This document shows positions 1 to 8,687 of a DNA stretch of 64,000 bases, in pieces. The stretch comes from Actinomycetota bacterium. GTDB lineage: Bacteria > Actinomycetota > Actinomycetes > S36-B12. The first letter of the stretch is position 1; the number at the start of each line of letters is the position of its first letter. Under the pieces are notes generated by a model. The model did no database searches. It was not told the origin of the DNA and worked only from the letters and a program-made list of their open reading frames with translations. Location of the stretch: assembly GCA_016870515.1 (NCBI GenBank), contig VGBL01000002.1, positions 62,001 through 126,000 on the forward strand, read 5' to 3'. The translations under genes were made by a program, and so were the position numbers.

Positions 1-660
1 TCCGGCAACCGCTACGGCTGCGAAGAGCAGCCACTGGACGGCATAGGAGACATTGCGACCCTCGTCGATCACCGGCATGGCAACGATGGTCACCGTCGAT
101 TCCCTCGGGATCGATTCGCTTGCCTGCACATAGAAGGGCGGTGAGTCAGGGCCGCCGAGAACTCGCGGATCAAGTGCGGCCGCCTGACCGGCCGGCAGGT
201 CGCCGGGTGGGGGGCTCGGCATGCGCTCGGCGTCGCGCAGCCAGCCGGTCACCGTGACCTCGCCGGTTGGCACCGGGGGTGGGGCCTGGGCAGCGGTCGC
301 GCTGCCCTCGACGGGCACCCAACCGCGATTGACCCATATCCTGGCAGCGTCGGGCTGGAGCAGTGGCGTCGCCACCCAGAAACCGTTACGACCGTCGAGC
401 GGACGCTGGCGGATGAGTTGCGTCGCGGCGCCGTCGTACTCGCCCGTTATCGTCACAGGCTGCCAGGGCACCGGCCGGGAGATCGCCGCAGACCAGGTGA
501 TCGGCTCGGCAGCGGCCTCGGTCTCGAGCATGACCCGATCGGCGCGACGCTCCTCGGCCCGCTCCCACTGCCACCGACTGAGCAGGCCAAATGCGGCGAT
601 AGCGGCAAGGACGAGGGCCGTGAAGGCAATCCACCGACGTGTCCTCAGCAGAGACCACAT
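1..660 (-). CDS. SURF1 family cytochrome oxidase assembly protein (3' end outside window)
   Basis: SURF1-type membrane protein, which in known systems helps insert haem a during assembly of aa3-type cytochrome c oxidase. The ATG at 660 opens a frame that runs off the left edge, so 220 residues are seen and roughly the last 20-30 are missing. Residues about 9-27 form an N-terminal membrane segment followed by LLSRWQWERAEER. The periplasmic part has the family-like stretches GRNGFWVATPLL and WVNRGWVP. A second hydrophobic segment begins near residue 207 (VSYAVQWLLFAAVAVAG), as expected for the two-helix SURF1 layout. It lies 13 bases downstream of the DUF3099 gene and is probably cotranscribed with it. 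Confidence 0.9.
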   Translation of the reverse strand, partial: MWSLLRTRRWIAFTALVLAAIAAFGLLSRWQWERAEERRADRVMLETEAAAEPITWSAAISRPVPWQPVTITGEYDGAATQLIRQRPLDGRNGFWVATPLLQPDAARIWVNRGWVPVEGSATAAQAPPPVPTGEVTVTGWLRDAERMPSPPPGDLPAGQAAALDPRVLGGPDSPPFYVQASESIPRESTVTIVAMPVIDEGRNVSYAVQWLLFAAVAVAG

Positions 661-673
661 GAGGACACCGTAA

Positions 674-1045
674 TCACGTGCGCTGGTCTCCACGGCCGGG
701 CGGCAGGGCCGCGAGCGGCGGAAGGAAGGGGGCGGGTCCGGGCGAGGTCCGGCGGCGCCGACCTGCATTGGCGGCCACGACGGCGAGGTAGGGGAGGACA
801 ACGGCCCCGGCAAGGAACACCCAGCGTGGCCACCCCGGCACCAAGATGGCGAGGATGACGCAGGCCGTACGGATGGACATCGAGATCAGGTAGCGACGGG
901 TGCGCGGCCCCTGCTCATCAGAAAGGCTCTCCGGTGCGCCCGTGATCGAGTAGACCTCGGCTCCGGTGGACCGGCTGTTGGTCTGCACCAGAACACCGTA
1001 AGCCGAAATCGAGCGATCGGCACGCTGGAGATCGCTACAGGGCAT
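674..1045 (-). CDS. DUF3099 family small membrane protein
   Basis: Small actinobacterial membrane protein of unknown function. The recognisable core is YSITGAPESLSDEQGPRTRR followed by two hydrophobic segments (about residues 53-69 and 74-92), the usual DUF3099 arrangement, and a basic, proline-rich tail. The start is uncertain: an ATG at 1045 and a GTG at 1048 both overlap the last codons of tldE, neither has a strong ribosome site, and an internal GTG about 20 codons in is also possible. The N-terminal 30 residues are not conserved-looking. DUF3099 genes near SURF1 genes are common in actinobacteria, but no biochemical role is known to me. Confidence 0.75.
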   Translation of the reverse strand: MPCSDLQRADRSISAYGVLVQTNSRSTGAEVYSITGAPESLSDEQGPRTRRYLISMSIRTACVILAILVPGWPRWVFLAGAVVLPYLAVVAANAGRRRRTSPGPAPFLPPLAALPPGRGDQRT

Positions 1046-2420
1046 CACTCACTGTGGAGAAGTGGAAGTCCTCCACCGTGACGGGGGGCATGGCGACCCG
1101 GGCCGCATAGTCACCCATCTCGCGCGGCAGGGTGCGCTGCGTCACACCGGCGTCGCTGATTCGACCGAGCACGGCGACGGGGGAGTCGTTGAAGCGGAAG
1201 TTGCCGGCCGCACCGATGACCTCGCCTCCACGAACGACGTAGACACCGTCGCGGGTGAGCCCGGTCAGCAGCAGGGTCTGCGGATCGACGACGCGGTTGT
1301 ACCACAGGCACGTGACGAGGAGGCCATCATCGGTGCGGGCGACGAGGTCGGACACGCCACCCGCGCCCGCGGAGTCGGCCAGGCGCAGCGTGTCAGCGCT
1401 GCTCGCGGCCGGGATGCCACGCGAATGCGCGAGCCACCTCGGCGTCAGCAGGTGCTCGAGAACGCCCTCGCGTATCCAGTCCACCCTGCCGAGGGGCAGG
1501 CCGTTGTCGAAGACGGATGCGGCGTCGGACGACGCGGCGGTCGACAGGAACGCCGCCGCGGGGATAACGGGATCGAAGGGGTCGCTGCTCAATGTCAGCG
1601 CGCGCTCGCCCAGGCGCTCGCCGATGCGCGTGCGGCCATCGGGTGCGCTGAAAACGCTGCGCCCCTCCACGGCCTCGCGGGCGCTGGACGACCACCACAG
1701 GTCCACCATCAGGTCGCCGATGGCGCCCGGGGTGAGGATGGCGCGATGGCGGCCCGGCTCGACGTCCACGCGCGTGGCCTGGGCATTCAGAGCCCATCGA
1801 AGCTCGGCCTCGCCCGTGGCCAGGTCGACGCCGTGGAAGTCATCGGCGGATATGCCCCACCAGGCGGAGCGCGTGCGGGCATGGGACTTCGCGGTGATCT
1901 CGAGTCGGGCGGCCGGCTGCTCGTGACGCAGGCGCAGCCCCGTCGACGACGCCAGCCACGTGGTCGTCAGCTCGTGCTCGGCGTAGCCGAAGAGCTCGAT
2001 CTCGGATGGGCCGGCAAACATGGCTCCGAGGGCCGACGTGAGCGGATCGAGCGACGCACTGGACGTCAGCGCGGGGGGATCTCCCCAGCCGGCTCCCACT
2101 CGTGCGCTGGGCTCGACGAGGTCGAAGGCGTCTTCGGCGGCCGGAGCGGTCGCGAGAGATGCGGTGAGTCTCTCGACGAGCGCGCTGATGTCCTCGGCAC
2201 CGGGCTGTGATCGCGATAGCGTGGCGGTGGCGATCCCGTCGCCCGAGCGCCGGAAGCCGACGAGGGTGAGGTCGGTCTGGCGCGACTCGCCGTTGGTGGT
2301 GAGGGTGGTGCGCGCCCATCGCAGATCCGCGCGGGAGGTGGCATGGACGATCGCCACGGCACCGTCGAGGCCCGACGCGGCTTCTAGGGCGCGCTCGGCG
2401 ATCTCATGCGGCGGGATCAT
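1035..2420 (-). CDS. tldE: TldE/PmbA family peptidase subunit
   Basis: Partner subunit of the TldD/TldE metallopeptidase, which degrades unfolded peptides and in some bacteria matures ribosomally made peptides. The start is the ATG at 2420: it overlaps the tldD stop as ATGA (2417-2420) and has GGGAGGG just upstream, so the in-frame upstream extension is not used. About 461 residues. The sequence shows the PmbA C-terminal domain (GLLVTCLWYNRVVDPQTLLL followed by LTGLTRDGVY) and no HExxxH motif, which is normal because only TldD binds the zinc. Translational coupling with tldD gives the expected heterodimer stoichiometry. The natural peptide substrate cannot be told from the context. Confidence 0.93.
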   Translation of the reverse strand: MIPPHEIAERALEAASGLDGAVAIVHATSRADLRWARTTLTTNGESRQTDLTLVGFRRSGDGIATATLSRSQPGAEDISALVERLTASLATAPAAEDAFDLVEPSARVGAGWGDPPALTSSASLDPLTSALGAMFAGPSEIELFGYAEHELTTTWLASSTGLRLRHEQPAARLEITAKSHARTRSAWWGISADDFHGVDLATGEAELRWALNAQATRVDVEPGRHRAILTPGAIGDLMVDLWWSSSAREAVEGRSVFSAPDGRTRIGERLGERALTLSSDPFDPVIPAAAFLSTAASSDAASVFDNGLPLGRVDWIREGVLEHLLTPRWLAHSRGIPAASSADTLRLADSAGAGGVSDLVARTDDGLLVTCLWYNRVVDPQTLLLTGLTRDGVYVVRGGEVIGAAGNFRFNDSPVAVLGRISDAGVTQRTLPREMGDYAARVAMPPVTVEDFHFSTVSDAL

Positions 2421-3904
2421 CCGCCCTCCCGTGCACTGTTGAGCACGTTGATGCCATCGAACACCGCCGCTGGACAACCGTGGGACACGGCGGCGACCTG
2501 GCCCGGCTGTCCCTTGCCGCAGTTCAGGGCACCGCCGAGGAGGTAGGTGTCTGGACCACCCAGCGCCACGAGCGAGCCCCAGAAGTCCGGGGTGCGCGAC
2601 TGGTAGGCGACGTCCTTGACCTGCCCGTCGAGCCTGCCGTGACGGATGCGGTGGAAGCGCTGGCCGGTGAACTGGAAGTTGTAGCGCTGCATGTCGATGG
2701 ACCAGCTCTTGTCACCGACGATGTACAGCCCGTCATCGACGCCAGCGATGAGGTCCTCGACCGATCCGCCGCGCGGATCGGGCTGCAGCGACACGTTGGG
2801 CATCCGCTGGATCGGCACGTGCTCGGCGGAGTCCGCATAGGCGCAGCCATTGGAGCGACCGAGCCCCATCTCCGCCGCCATGGATCGATCGAGCTGGTAT
2901 CCGACGAGCACTCCATCGCGCACGAGATCCCAGGTCTGGGCCGCGACGCCCTCGTCGTCCCAGCCCACGGTGGACAGGCCGAAGGCTGCCTGGCGATCGC
3001 CGGTCACGTGCATCAGGGGAGAGCCATAGCGAAAGGTGCCGAGCTTGTCCGGGGTGGCGAAGGAGGTGCCCGCGTAGTTGGCCTCGTAGCCGAGCGCGCG
3101 ATCGAGTTCGGTCGCGTGCCCCACGGATTCGTGGATGGTGAGCCACAGGTTCGTCGGATGGATGACGAGGGTGTACCGGCCAGGCTCCACGCTAGGGGCC
3201 CGCAGCTTCTCGTCGACGAGCTCCGGCAGTCGCGAGAGCTCGTCCTCCCAGTCCCACGGACGCGCGCCGCCGACGTTCGCGCCTTTGCCGACGACGTACT
3301 CCCAGCCTCGGCCCACCGGCGGTGCCGTCGTGGCCATGGTCTCGAACGCCCCGCCGCGGGGGTCGATCGCGGTGGCGGCCCACTCGGCCTCGATGCGCCT
3401 GCGCACCTGGGAGGTGCGCGTGCCCGCGGAGTCGGCGTACTCGACGGACTCGCGGACTACCAGGAGTCGGGCGTCGACATGGGCCACGCGCGCATCGCCC
3501 ATCAGGAGTCGGCTGCGTTCGGCCATGAGGGCGATGCGCTCGGACTCGGGGACATCGAAGGGGTCGATCTCGTAGGGGGACTCCCAGGTGCCGGCGTAGA
3601 CGGGCTCGGGCGCGAGCTCGACATAGCGAGTCGTGAGTGCCCTGCTGACGCGGGCCATCGACACGGCGCGATCGGCCAGTGCGCGCGCTTCGTCAGGGGT
3701 GCAGATGTCCGAAGACGCGAATCCCCACGCGCCGTCGACGATGACCCGGACGCCGATGCCGGCGGACTCCTGGTCGATGGACGCCTCAAGCTCGCCGTCA
3801 CGCAGCGACAATGCGCCATTGCGTGTGCTCACGAGCCTGGCGTCTGCGTGCGCCGCTCCCAGGGCCTGCGCCCGCTCGAGAGCCGCTTCGAGTGGCGTGC
3901 TCAC
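2417..3904 (-). CDS. tldD: TldD family zinc metallopeptidase
   Basis: Catalytic subunit of TldD/TldE. The zinc motif HExxxH is present as HESVGH (His258, Glu259, His263), and the cysteine-containing GGALNCGKGQPGQ segment near the C-terminus matches the third-ligand region of TldD. The start is a GTG at 3904 that overlaps the upstream stop codon as GTGA; the open frame extends further 5' but through the preceding gene, and the protein homology begins at STPLEAALERAQ. This gives 495 residues, close to the family norm. It is preceded by a TMEM175-like channel gene and followed by tldE, both joined by 4-bp overlaps. No precursor-peptide gene is visible next to it. Confidence 0.95.
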   Translation of the reverse strand: MSTPLEAALERAQALGAAHADARLVSTRNGALSLRDGELEASIDQESAGIGVRVIVDGAWGFASSDICTPDEARALADRAVSMARVSRALTTRYVELAPEPVYAGTWESPYEIDPFDVPESERIALMAERSRLLMGDARVAHVDARLLVVRESVEYADSAGTRTSQVRRRIEAEWAATAIDPRGGAFETMATTAPPVGRGWEYVVGKGANVGGARPWDWEDELSRLPELVDEKLRAPSVEPGRYTLVIHPTNLWLTIHESVGHATELDRALGYEANYAGTSFATPDKLGTFRYGSPLMHVTGDRQAAFGLSTVGWDDEGVAAQTWDLVRDGVLVGYQLDRSMAAEMGLGRSNGCAYADSAEHVPIQRMPNVSLQPDPRGGSVEDLIAGVDDGLYIVGDKSWSIDMQRYNFQFTGQRFHRIRHGRLDGQVKDVAYQSRTPDFWGSLVALGGPDTYLLGGALNCGKGQPGQVAAVSHGCPAAVFDGINVLNSAREGG

Positions 3905-4569
3905 TTTGAATCGGATTCCGAGGTCGACGGCTGCCGCAGGAGGATCGACGCCGGGATCAGCAGCAGCAGCATGTAGTTGCCGAGCCAGAAGACGAAGTAG
4001 CTGCAGACGGCGGCAATCACGAAGATGCTCGTGTAGGCCACTCCCCGCCACCTGGCCGGGGACGCCTGCATGCGATCCCAGAATTCGCGGTCGGCCGGCT
4101 CGATGAGCTCGGGGTGGCGTGTCATGTGCCGGACGGTGAGGGCCCCGATCAGGCAGATGTAGGCAAGCGTCAGCCAGTACATCATCGCCGGACCCGTCAT
4201 CTCACCGCTGCGCGCGAGCGTTGAGTCGAAGGTCACGCCCTCGTAGAGGCGGCTGGGCCACGGCAGGAAGACGAAGCCGAGCAGCCACAGGAGAACGAGC
4301 CAGAAGATGGCGCTGTCGTAGGCGGCCAGGTGGTTCACGATGCGGTTGTGGATGTTCCACAGGAGCCCGACGACCAGGAAGGTGACCACGAACGTCTGGA
4401 TCTGCCCATGGTTCGCCTGGAGCACGTCGAGCATGCTCTGCCCCTCCTGGGGCCCCTCGATGTCGACAAGGGGGAGGGCCAGCAGCGTGATGGCCACCGC
4501 GACGACGGCATCGGCGAAGTTCAGGAGGCGGTCGAGCGACCGCCCCTTCCGCACCGCGCCCCAGGCCAT
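3901..4569 (-). CDS. TMEM175-like (DUF1211) potassium channel family protein
   Basis: Integral membrane protein of the TMEM175/DUF1211 family; bacterial members form tetrameric potassium channels. The first helix carries FADAVVAVAITLLALPLVDI, corresponding to the family signature FSDxxxAIxxT near the N-terminus, with Ser replaced by Ala. Further hydrophobic segments follow at about residues 55-75, 85-105, 120-145 and 175-212, giving roughly six. It is the first gene of the run leading into tldD and tldE, and its TGA overlaps the tldD GTG. The ion selectivity is inferred from family only. Confidence 0.8.
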   Translation of the reverse strand: MAWGAVRKGRSLDRLLNFADAVVAVAITLLALPLVDIEGPQEGQSMLDVLQANHGQIQTFVVTFLVVGLLWNIHNRIVNHLAAYDSAIFWLVLLWLLGFVFLPWPSRLYEGVTFDSTLARSGEMTGPAMMYWLTLAYICLIGALTVRHMTRHPELIEPADREFWDRMQASPARWRGVAYTSIFVIAAVCSYFVFWLGNYMLLLLIPASILLRQPSTSESDSK

Positions 4570-4646
4570 GTCGCGATCCTGCCACGGGCCACCCCTCGTC
4601 AGGTGCCGGGCGCCAAACCGCTAACGTCGCGGCTCGTGAGGTCCAC

Positions 4647-5351
4647 ATGGCAGGCGTAGCCCTGGTGACCGGGGGTAATCGCGGAATCGGCCTTGCTGCC
4701 GCGCAGGCGCTGCGCGCCGCTGGCTGGACCGCCGTCGTGGGATCTCGCTCCGGTGACGCGCCGGACGGGCTTACGTCGGTTGCCATCGACGTCACGTCAT
4801 CGGAGTCCGTTGACGCGGCGTTCGATCGGGTCGAGTCCGACGTCGGGCCCATCGACGTCCTCGTGGCCAACGCAGGTATCACGCGCGATGGCCTTGTCAT
4901 GCGCATGCCCGATGCCGATATCGACGATGTCCTGCAGACCAACCTGGTGGGCGCGATCAGGTGTGCTCGCCGTGCGGCCCGCGCCATGGTCCGGGCGCGC
5001 CGCGGCCGCATCGTCTTCGTGTCGAGCGTCGTGTGGGCGCTGGGCTCAGCGGGGCAGGTGAACTATGCGGCGTCCAAGGCCGGCCTGGTCGGCGCCGCGC
5101 GCTCACTGGCGCGCGAACTCGGCGGCCGCGGGATCACCGTCAACGTCGTGGCACCCGGATTCGTCGACACCGACATGACGGCCGTCCTGGGGGAGGAGCG
5201 CACGGCCGAGATCCTGCGGCAGGTGCCCCTCGGCAGGCTGGCGGAACCCGACGAGATCGCCCGGGTGGTCGCCTTCCTCGCGGGTGACGACGCGGGCTAC
5301 ATCACGGGAGCGGTCATCCCCGTGGACGGCGGACTCGGCATGGGTCACTGA
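4647..5351 (+). CDS. fabG: 3-oxoacyl-[acyl-carrier-protein] reductase
   Basis: NADPH-dependent reduction of 3-oxoacyl-ACP in type II fatty acid synthesis. Short-chain dehydrogenase of 234 residues with the cofactor motif TGGNRGIG at 8-15, NAG in LVANAGIT, a catalytic serine in FVSSVVW, and Tyr140-x3-Lys144. The end PVDGGLGMGH is typical of FabG/MabA. The next gene starts 11 bases downstream and encodes an InhA-type enoyl reductase, so this is the fabG-inhA pair known from mycobacteria and streptomycetes. The 76-base space upstream is shared with the divergent TMEM175 gene. Confidence 0.96.
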   Translation: MAGVALVTGGNRGIGLAAAQALRAAGWTAVVGSRSGDAPDGLTSVAIDVTSSESVDAAFDRVESDVGPIDVLVANAGITRDGLVMRMPDADIDDVLQTNLVGAIRCARRAARAMVRARRGRIVFVSSVVWALGSAGQVNYAASKAGLVGAARSLARELGGRGITVNVVAPGFVDTDMTAVLGEERTAEILRQVPLGRLAEPDEIARVVAFLAGDDAGYITGAVIPVDGGLGMGH

Positions 5352-5362
5352 GAGGGGACACG

Positions 5363-6130
5363 ATGGGCATCCTTGACGGTCGCACGGTTCTGGTGACGGG
5401 AGTGCTCACGGACCAGTCCATTGCCTTCCACGTGGCCAAGCTCGCCCAGCAGGAAGGGGCGACGGTGGTCCTGACCTCTTTCGGCAGGGCACTGTCACTG
5501 ACGCGCCGCACCGCGAGCCGCCTGCCCAGCGAGGCCGTCGTCGTCGAGCTCGATGTCACGTCCTCCGACGATCTCAACGCGCTGGCCGAGCGAGTCGCGC
5601 AGAGCGCCCCGAGTCTTGATGGGGTCGTCCACTCGATCGGATTCGCGCCCGAGAGCGCGCTCGGCGGTCGATTTCTGAGCACTCCGTGGATCGACGTGGC
5701 GACGGCCCTGGAGGTGTCGGCGTTTTCGCTGAAGTCGCTGGCGGTGAGCTGCCTGCCGCTCATGCGGCCCGGCGGGGCCATCGTGGGACTGGACTTCGAT
5801 GCCACCGTCGCGTGGCCGACCTACGACTGGATGGGCGTGGCCAAGGCCGCTCTCGAGTCGACATCGCGCTACCTGGCTCGCGACCTCGGTCCGCAGGGCA
5901 TCCGAGTCAACCTCGTCGCCGCCGGCCCCATCCGCACGATGGCGGCCAAGAGCATCCCGGGGTTCGAGGACTTCGAGCAGGTGTGGCAGGACCGTGCTCC
6001 GCTCGGGTGGGACCTCGACGATCCCGTTCCCGCGGCCAGGGCATGCGTAGCTCTGCTGTCGGACTGGTTCCCCGCCACCACCGGCGAAATCGTTCACGTG
6101 GACGGTGGCGTGCACTCGCAGGGCGCGTGA
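5363..6130 (+). CDS. fabI: enoyl-[acyl-carrier-protein] reductase (NADH), InhA type
   Basis: Final reduction step of fatty acid elongation (trans-2-enoyl-ACP to acyl-ACP). 255 residues, an atypical short-chain dehydrogenase. The N-terminus GILDGRTVLVTGVLTDQSIA is the FabI/InhA nucleotide-binding signature, and the catalytic pair is Tyr154-x6-Lys161 in PTYDWMGVAK, the InhA spacing rather than the FabG spacing. GEIVHVDGG closes the fold. A Shine-Dalgarno-like GAGAGGGG precedes the ATG. It is cotranscribed with fabG and followed by sixA one base after the stop. This is the enzyme class targeted by isoniazid in mycobacteria; drug sensitivity is not predictable here. Confidence 0.96.
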   Translation: MGILDGRTVLVTGVLTDQSIAFHVAKLAQQEGATVVLTSFGRALSLTRRTASRLPSEAVVVELDVTSSDDLNALAERVAQSAPSLDGVVHSIGFAPESALGGRFLSTPWIDVATALEVSAFSLKSLAVSCLPLMRPGGAIVGLDFDATVAWPTYDWMGVAKAALESTSRYLARDLGPQGIRVNLVAAGPIRTMAAKSIPGFEDFEQVWQDRAPLGWDLDDPVPAARACVALLSDWFPATTGEIVHVDGGVHSQGA

Positions 6131-6131
6131 C

Positions 6132-6632
6132 GTGCGCAGGCTCATCCTCCTGCGCCACGCGAAGTCGGACTACCCGCCCGGCGTGCGCGACCACGATCGT
6201 CCCCTCAATGCTCGAGGACGGCGGGATGCGCCGGCCGCCGGTGCGTGGCTTCGCGACAACGTCGGCGAGATCGACGTCGTGCTGGTATCCAGCGCGGCAC
6301 GCGCCCAGCAGACGTGGCAGCTCGCCGGAGAGTCCGTGCGCGTAGTCGACGAGGTGTGCACGGAGCCACGCATCTACGAAGCGGCCACGTCGACCCTTCT
6401 CGACGTCGTTCGCACGATCCCGGACTCCGCCCACAGTGCCCTGCTGGTCGGGCACAACCCCGCGCTGGCAGATCTTGCCGCACGTCTCGCCACCGACGGC
6501 GATCCGGAAGCGCTGGGCCGCATGGCGATGAAGTACCCCACGTCGGGGATCGCCGTGCTGGAAGGCGATGGTTCCTGGGCCGATCTGGCCCGGTCTGCGT
6601 GTCTGCAGGCATTCGCGGTCCCGCGGGGCTAG
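6132..6632 (+). CDS. sixA: SixA-type phosphohistidine phosphatase
   Basis: Small histidine phosphatase of 166 residues. The start is taken as the GTG at 6132 (VRRLILLRHAKSDY), because the longer open frame overlaps fabI for 25 bases without a better ribosome site. RHAKSD near the N-terminus holds the catalytic histidine, VLVSSAARAQQTW matches the second motif, and LLVGHNPALADLA holds the second histidine. SixA enzymes remove phosphate from phosphohistidine proteins such as ArcB or NPr; the target in actinobacteria is unknown. Its stop is 5 bases from the convergent serB stop. Confidence 0.88.
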   Translation: MRRLILLRHAKSDYPPGVRDHDRPLNARGRRDAPAAGAWLRDNVGEIDVVLVSSAARAQQTWQLAGESVRVVDEVCTEPRIYEAATSTLLDVVRTIPDSAHSALLVGHNPALADLAARLATDGDPEALGRMAMKYPTSGIAVLEGDGSWADLARSACLQAFAVPRG

Positions 6633-6637
6633 GTCAC

Positions 6638-7828
6638 TCACCGCGAAACATCGGCGGCGTCCGCCTCCTCGATCTCCTCGCGCGTCACGCCAAGGAGGAA
6701 CAGCACCGAGTCGAGGTAGGGCACTGACAGCGACGTGTCGGCCGCTGCGCGCACCGCGGGCTTGGCGTTGAAGGCGACGCCGAGCCCTGCCGCCTCCAGC
6801 ATGTCGAGGTCATTTGCGCCATCGCCGACGGCGATCGTGCGCGAGAGTGGCACGCCCAGCTCGGCCGCGAAGTCCTCCAGCGCACGGCGCTTGCCAACTC
6901 GGTCGACGATATCTCCGACGACCCGCCCTGTGAGCCGACCGTCGACGACCTCCAGGCGATTGGCCCGGATGCGATCGATGTCAAGGCCAGACGTCACGGG
7001 AACCACCACCTCCTCGAAGCCACCGGAGACAAGGCACACGTGAAAGCCCAGGCGCTTCAAGGTGCGGCACAGGGTTCGCGCACCCGGTGTCAGCGTGACA
7101 GCTTGGGCCACCTCGGCGAGCGCTGATTCGGGAAGCCCTTCGAGGGCAGCGACCCGAAGTCGCAGGGACTCGGCGAAATCCAGGTCGCCATGCATCGCCT
7201 CCTCCGTGATCTGCGCGACCGCGTCTGCCTGGCCCGCTGCCGCCGCAAGCAGGTTGATCGCCTCGTCCTGGATGACGGTGGAGTCGACGTCCATCACGAT
7301 CAGCCGCTGGCCGCGTCGGTCGAGCCCCGCATGCTGCACGGCGACATCGACGCTCAGTACGCGCGACCTCTCGGCAAGCGCTCGCCGCAAGCCGACGACG
7401 TCCTCGTCTCCTGAGGCCTCGAAGATGACCGCCGTGACCGGATATGACGCGATGCGCCGGATGCGGTCGATGTTCCACCCGCGGTCAGCCAGCTCCCAGG
7501 TGAGATCGGCTACCGCCCCCGGCGGGAGCGGGGAGCCGATGACCGTCACGTGTATGCGACCCCGGCGGGCCGCGACAACCTCATTCGCGCCCGGGACCGT
7601 CTCGACCTCCATGCCGACGCGGACGGCGACCTCGTGGACGATGGCCCGGACGTCGCCAACGTCATGGGCTCCGACGCCAAGGAGAACAGCCAGGATGAGC
7701 CGCCCTCGGACAACCAGCTGCTCCATGTCGAGAACCACCGTGCGTGTGTGACGCAGCGAGTCCAGGAGGGCGGTCGTCACACCCGGACGGTCACGCCCGC
7801 TCAGGATCGCCAGGAGGGTGCCGTCCAC
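6638..7828 (-). CDS. serB: phosphoserine phosphatase with N-terminal ACT domains
   Basis: Last step of serine biosynthesis: hydrolysis of O-phosphoserine. 396 residues. The first ~180 residues are ACT-like regulatory sequence (LAILSGRDRPGVTTALLDSL and a second copy around HVTVIGSPLPPGAVADL), as in mycobacterial SerB2, where they bind serine. The HAD catalytic half has DVDSTVIQDEAINLLA (nucleophile Asp), VSGGFEEV, and GDGANDLDMLEAAG. It faces sixA convergently and diverges from the ABC ATPase gene across 70 bases. Confidence 0.96.
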   Translation of the reverse strand: MDGTLLAILSGRDRPGVTTALLDSLRHTRTVVLDMEQLVVRGRLILAVLLGVGAHDVGDVRAIVHEVAVRVGMEVETVPGANEVVAARRGRIHVTVIGSPLPPGAVADLTWELADRGWNIDRIRRIASYPVTAVIFEASGDEDVVGLRRALAERSRVLSVDVAVQHAGLDRRGQRLIVMDVDSTVIQDEAINLLAAAAGQADAVAQITEEAMHGDLDFAESLRLRVAALEGLPESALAEVAQAVTLTPGARTLCRTLKRLGFHVCLVSGGFEEVVVPVTSGLDIDRIRANRLEVVDGRLTGRVVGDIVDRVGKRRALEDFAAELGVPLSRTIAVGDGANDLDMLEAAGLGVAFNAKPAVRAAADTSLSVPYLDSVLFLLGVTREEIEEADAADVSR

Positions 7829-7898
7829 ATGCCGAGCCTACGGGCGTCGGCCGACCAGCAGGGACCTCAGGGTCGCCTGCACTGGATAGGTTGTCGTC

Positions 7899-8687
7899 GT
7901 GACAAACGAGGTCGTGCAGATGCAGGGTGTCGGCGTACGCCGTGGCACGGCATGGATTCTCAGTGACATCGATTGGACCGTCCGCGCCGACGATCGCTGG
8001 GTCCTGCTCGGGCCCAACGGGGCGGGCAAGTCCACCCTGATCAGCATCGCCGCCACGCGGCTTCATCCCACGCGCGGGACCGCGTGCATCCTCGGCGAGC
8101 CATTGGGAATGAGCGACGTCTTCGATCTGCGGCCGCGCATCGGGCTGGTCGGCACCACCATCACTGAGGCGATCCCGGCGCGCGAGAAGGTCCACGACGT
8201 CGTGCTCACGGCCTCATGGGGCATCACCGGCAGGTGGCGCGAGGAGTATTCCGACGCTGACGTGCGTCGCGCAAATGCCCTCCTGGAGCGCCTTGGTGTC
8301 TTCGATCTCGCGCATCGGTCGTTCGGTTCCCTGTCCGACGGGGAGCGAAAGCGCACCCAGATCGCACGTGCCCTCATGAGCGATCCCGAGGTGCTGCTAT
8401 TGGACGAACCCGCCGCGGGGCTCGACCTCGGCGGCCGGGAGGCATTGGTGCAGCGCCTCGAGGACATGGCGAGGGCCCAGGACGCTCCCACGACGATCCT
8501 GGTGACCCATCACGTCGAGGAGATCCCCGCCGGCACAACGCACGCTATGCTGCTGCGCGGGGGACAGGTCATCGCGGCAGGGGCGATCGACACGGTGCTC
8601 ACCGATGCGCACTTGACCACCGCTTACGGACTTCCCATCACCATCGATCGTCGGGAGGGGCGTTGGCTCGCTCGGGCACGAAATTAG
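7899..8687 (+). CDS. stand-alone ABC transporter ATP-binding protein
   Basis: Soluble ABC ATPase of 262 residues with Walker A GPNGAGKST, signature SLSDGERKR, Walker B EVLLLDEPAAGLD and a switch histidine in LVTHHVEEI. The overall layout, with ILVTHHVEEIPAGTTHAMLL, is that of the YlmA/MolC-like single ATPases found beside serB in actinobacteria. The start codon is a GTG. No permease or binding protein gene is adjacent, so either a membrane partner is elsewhere or the protein acts without one. The photolyase start lies inside its last 25 bases. Confidence 0.85.
   Translation: MTNEVVQMQGVGVRRGTAWILSDIDWTVRADDRWVLLGPNGAGKSTLISIAATRLHPTRGTACILGEPLGMSDVFDLRPRIGLVGTTITEAIPAREKVHDVVLTASWGITGRWREEYSDADVRRANALLERLGVFDLAHRSFGSLSDGERKRTQIARALMSDPEVLLLDEPAAGLDLGGREALVQRLEDMARAQDAPTTILVTHHVEEIPAGTTHAMLLRGGQVIAAGAIDTVLTDAHLTTAYGLPITIDRREGRWLARARN

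Noticed and set aside
2480-3976. Long open frame of about 500 codons antisense to tldD
   Set aside because: The opposite strand encodes intact TldD with its zinc motif; the antisense frame is a by-product of high-GC codon use and has no recognisable domain.
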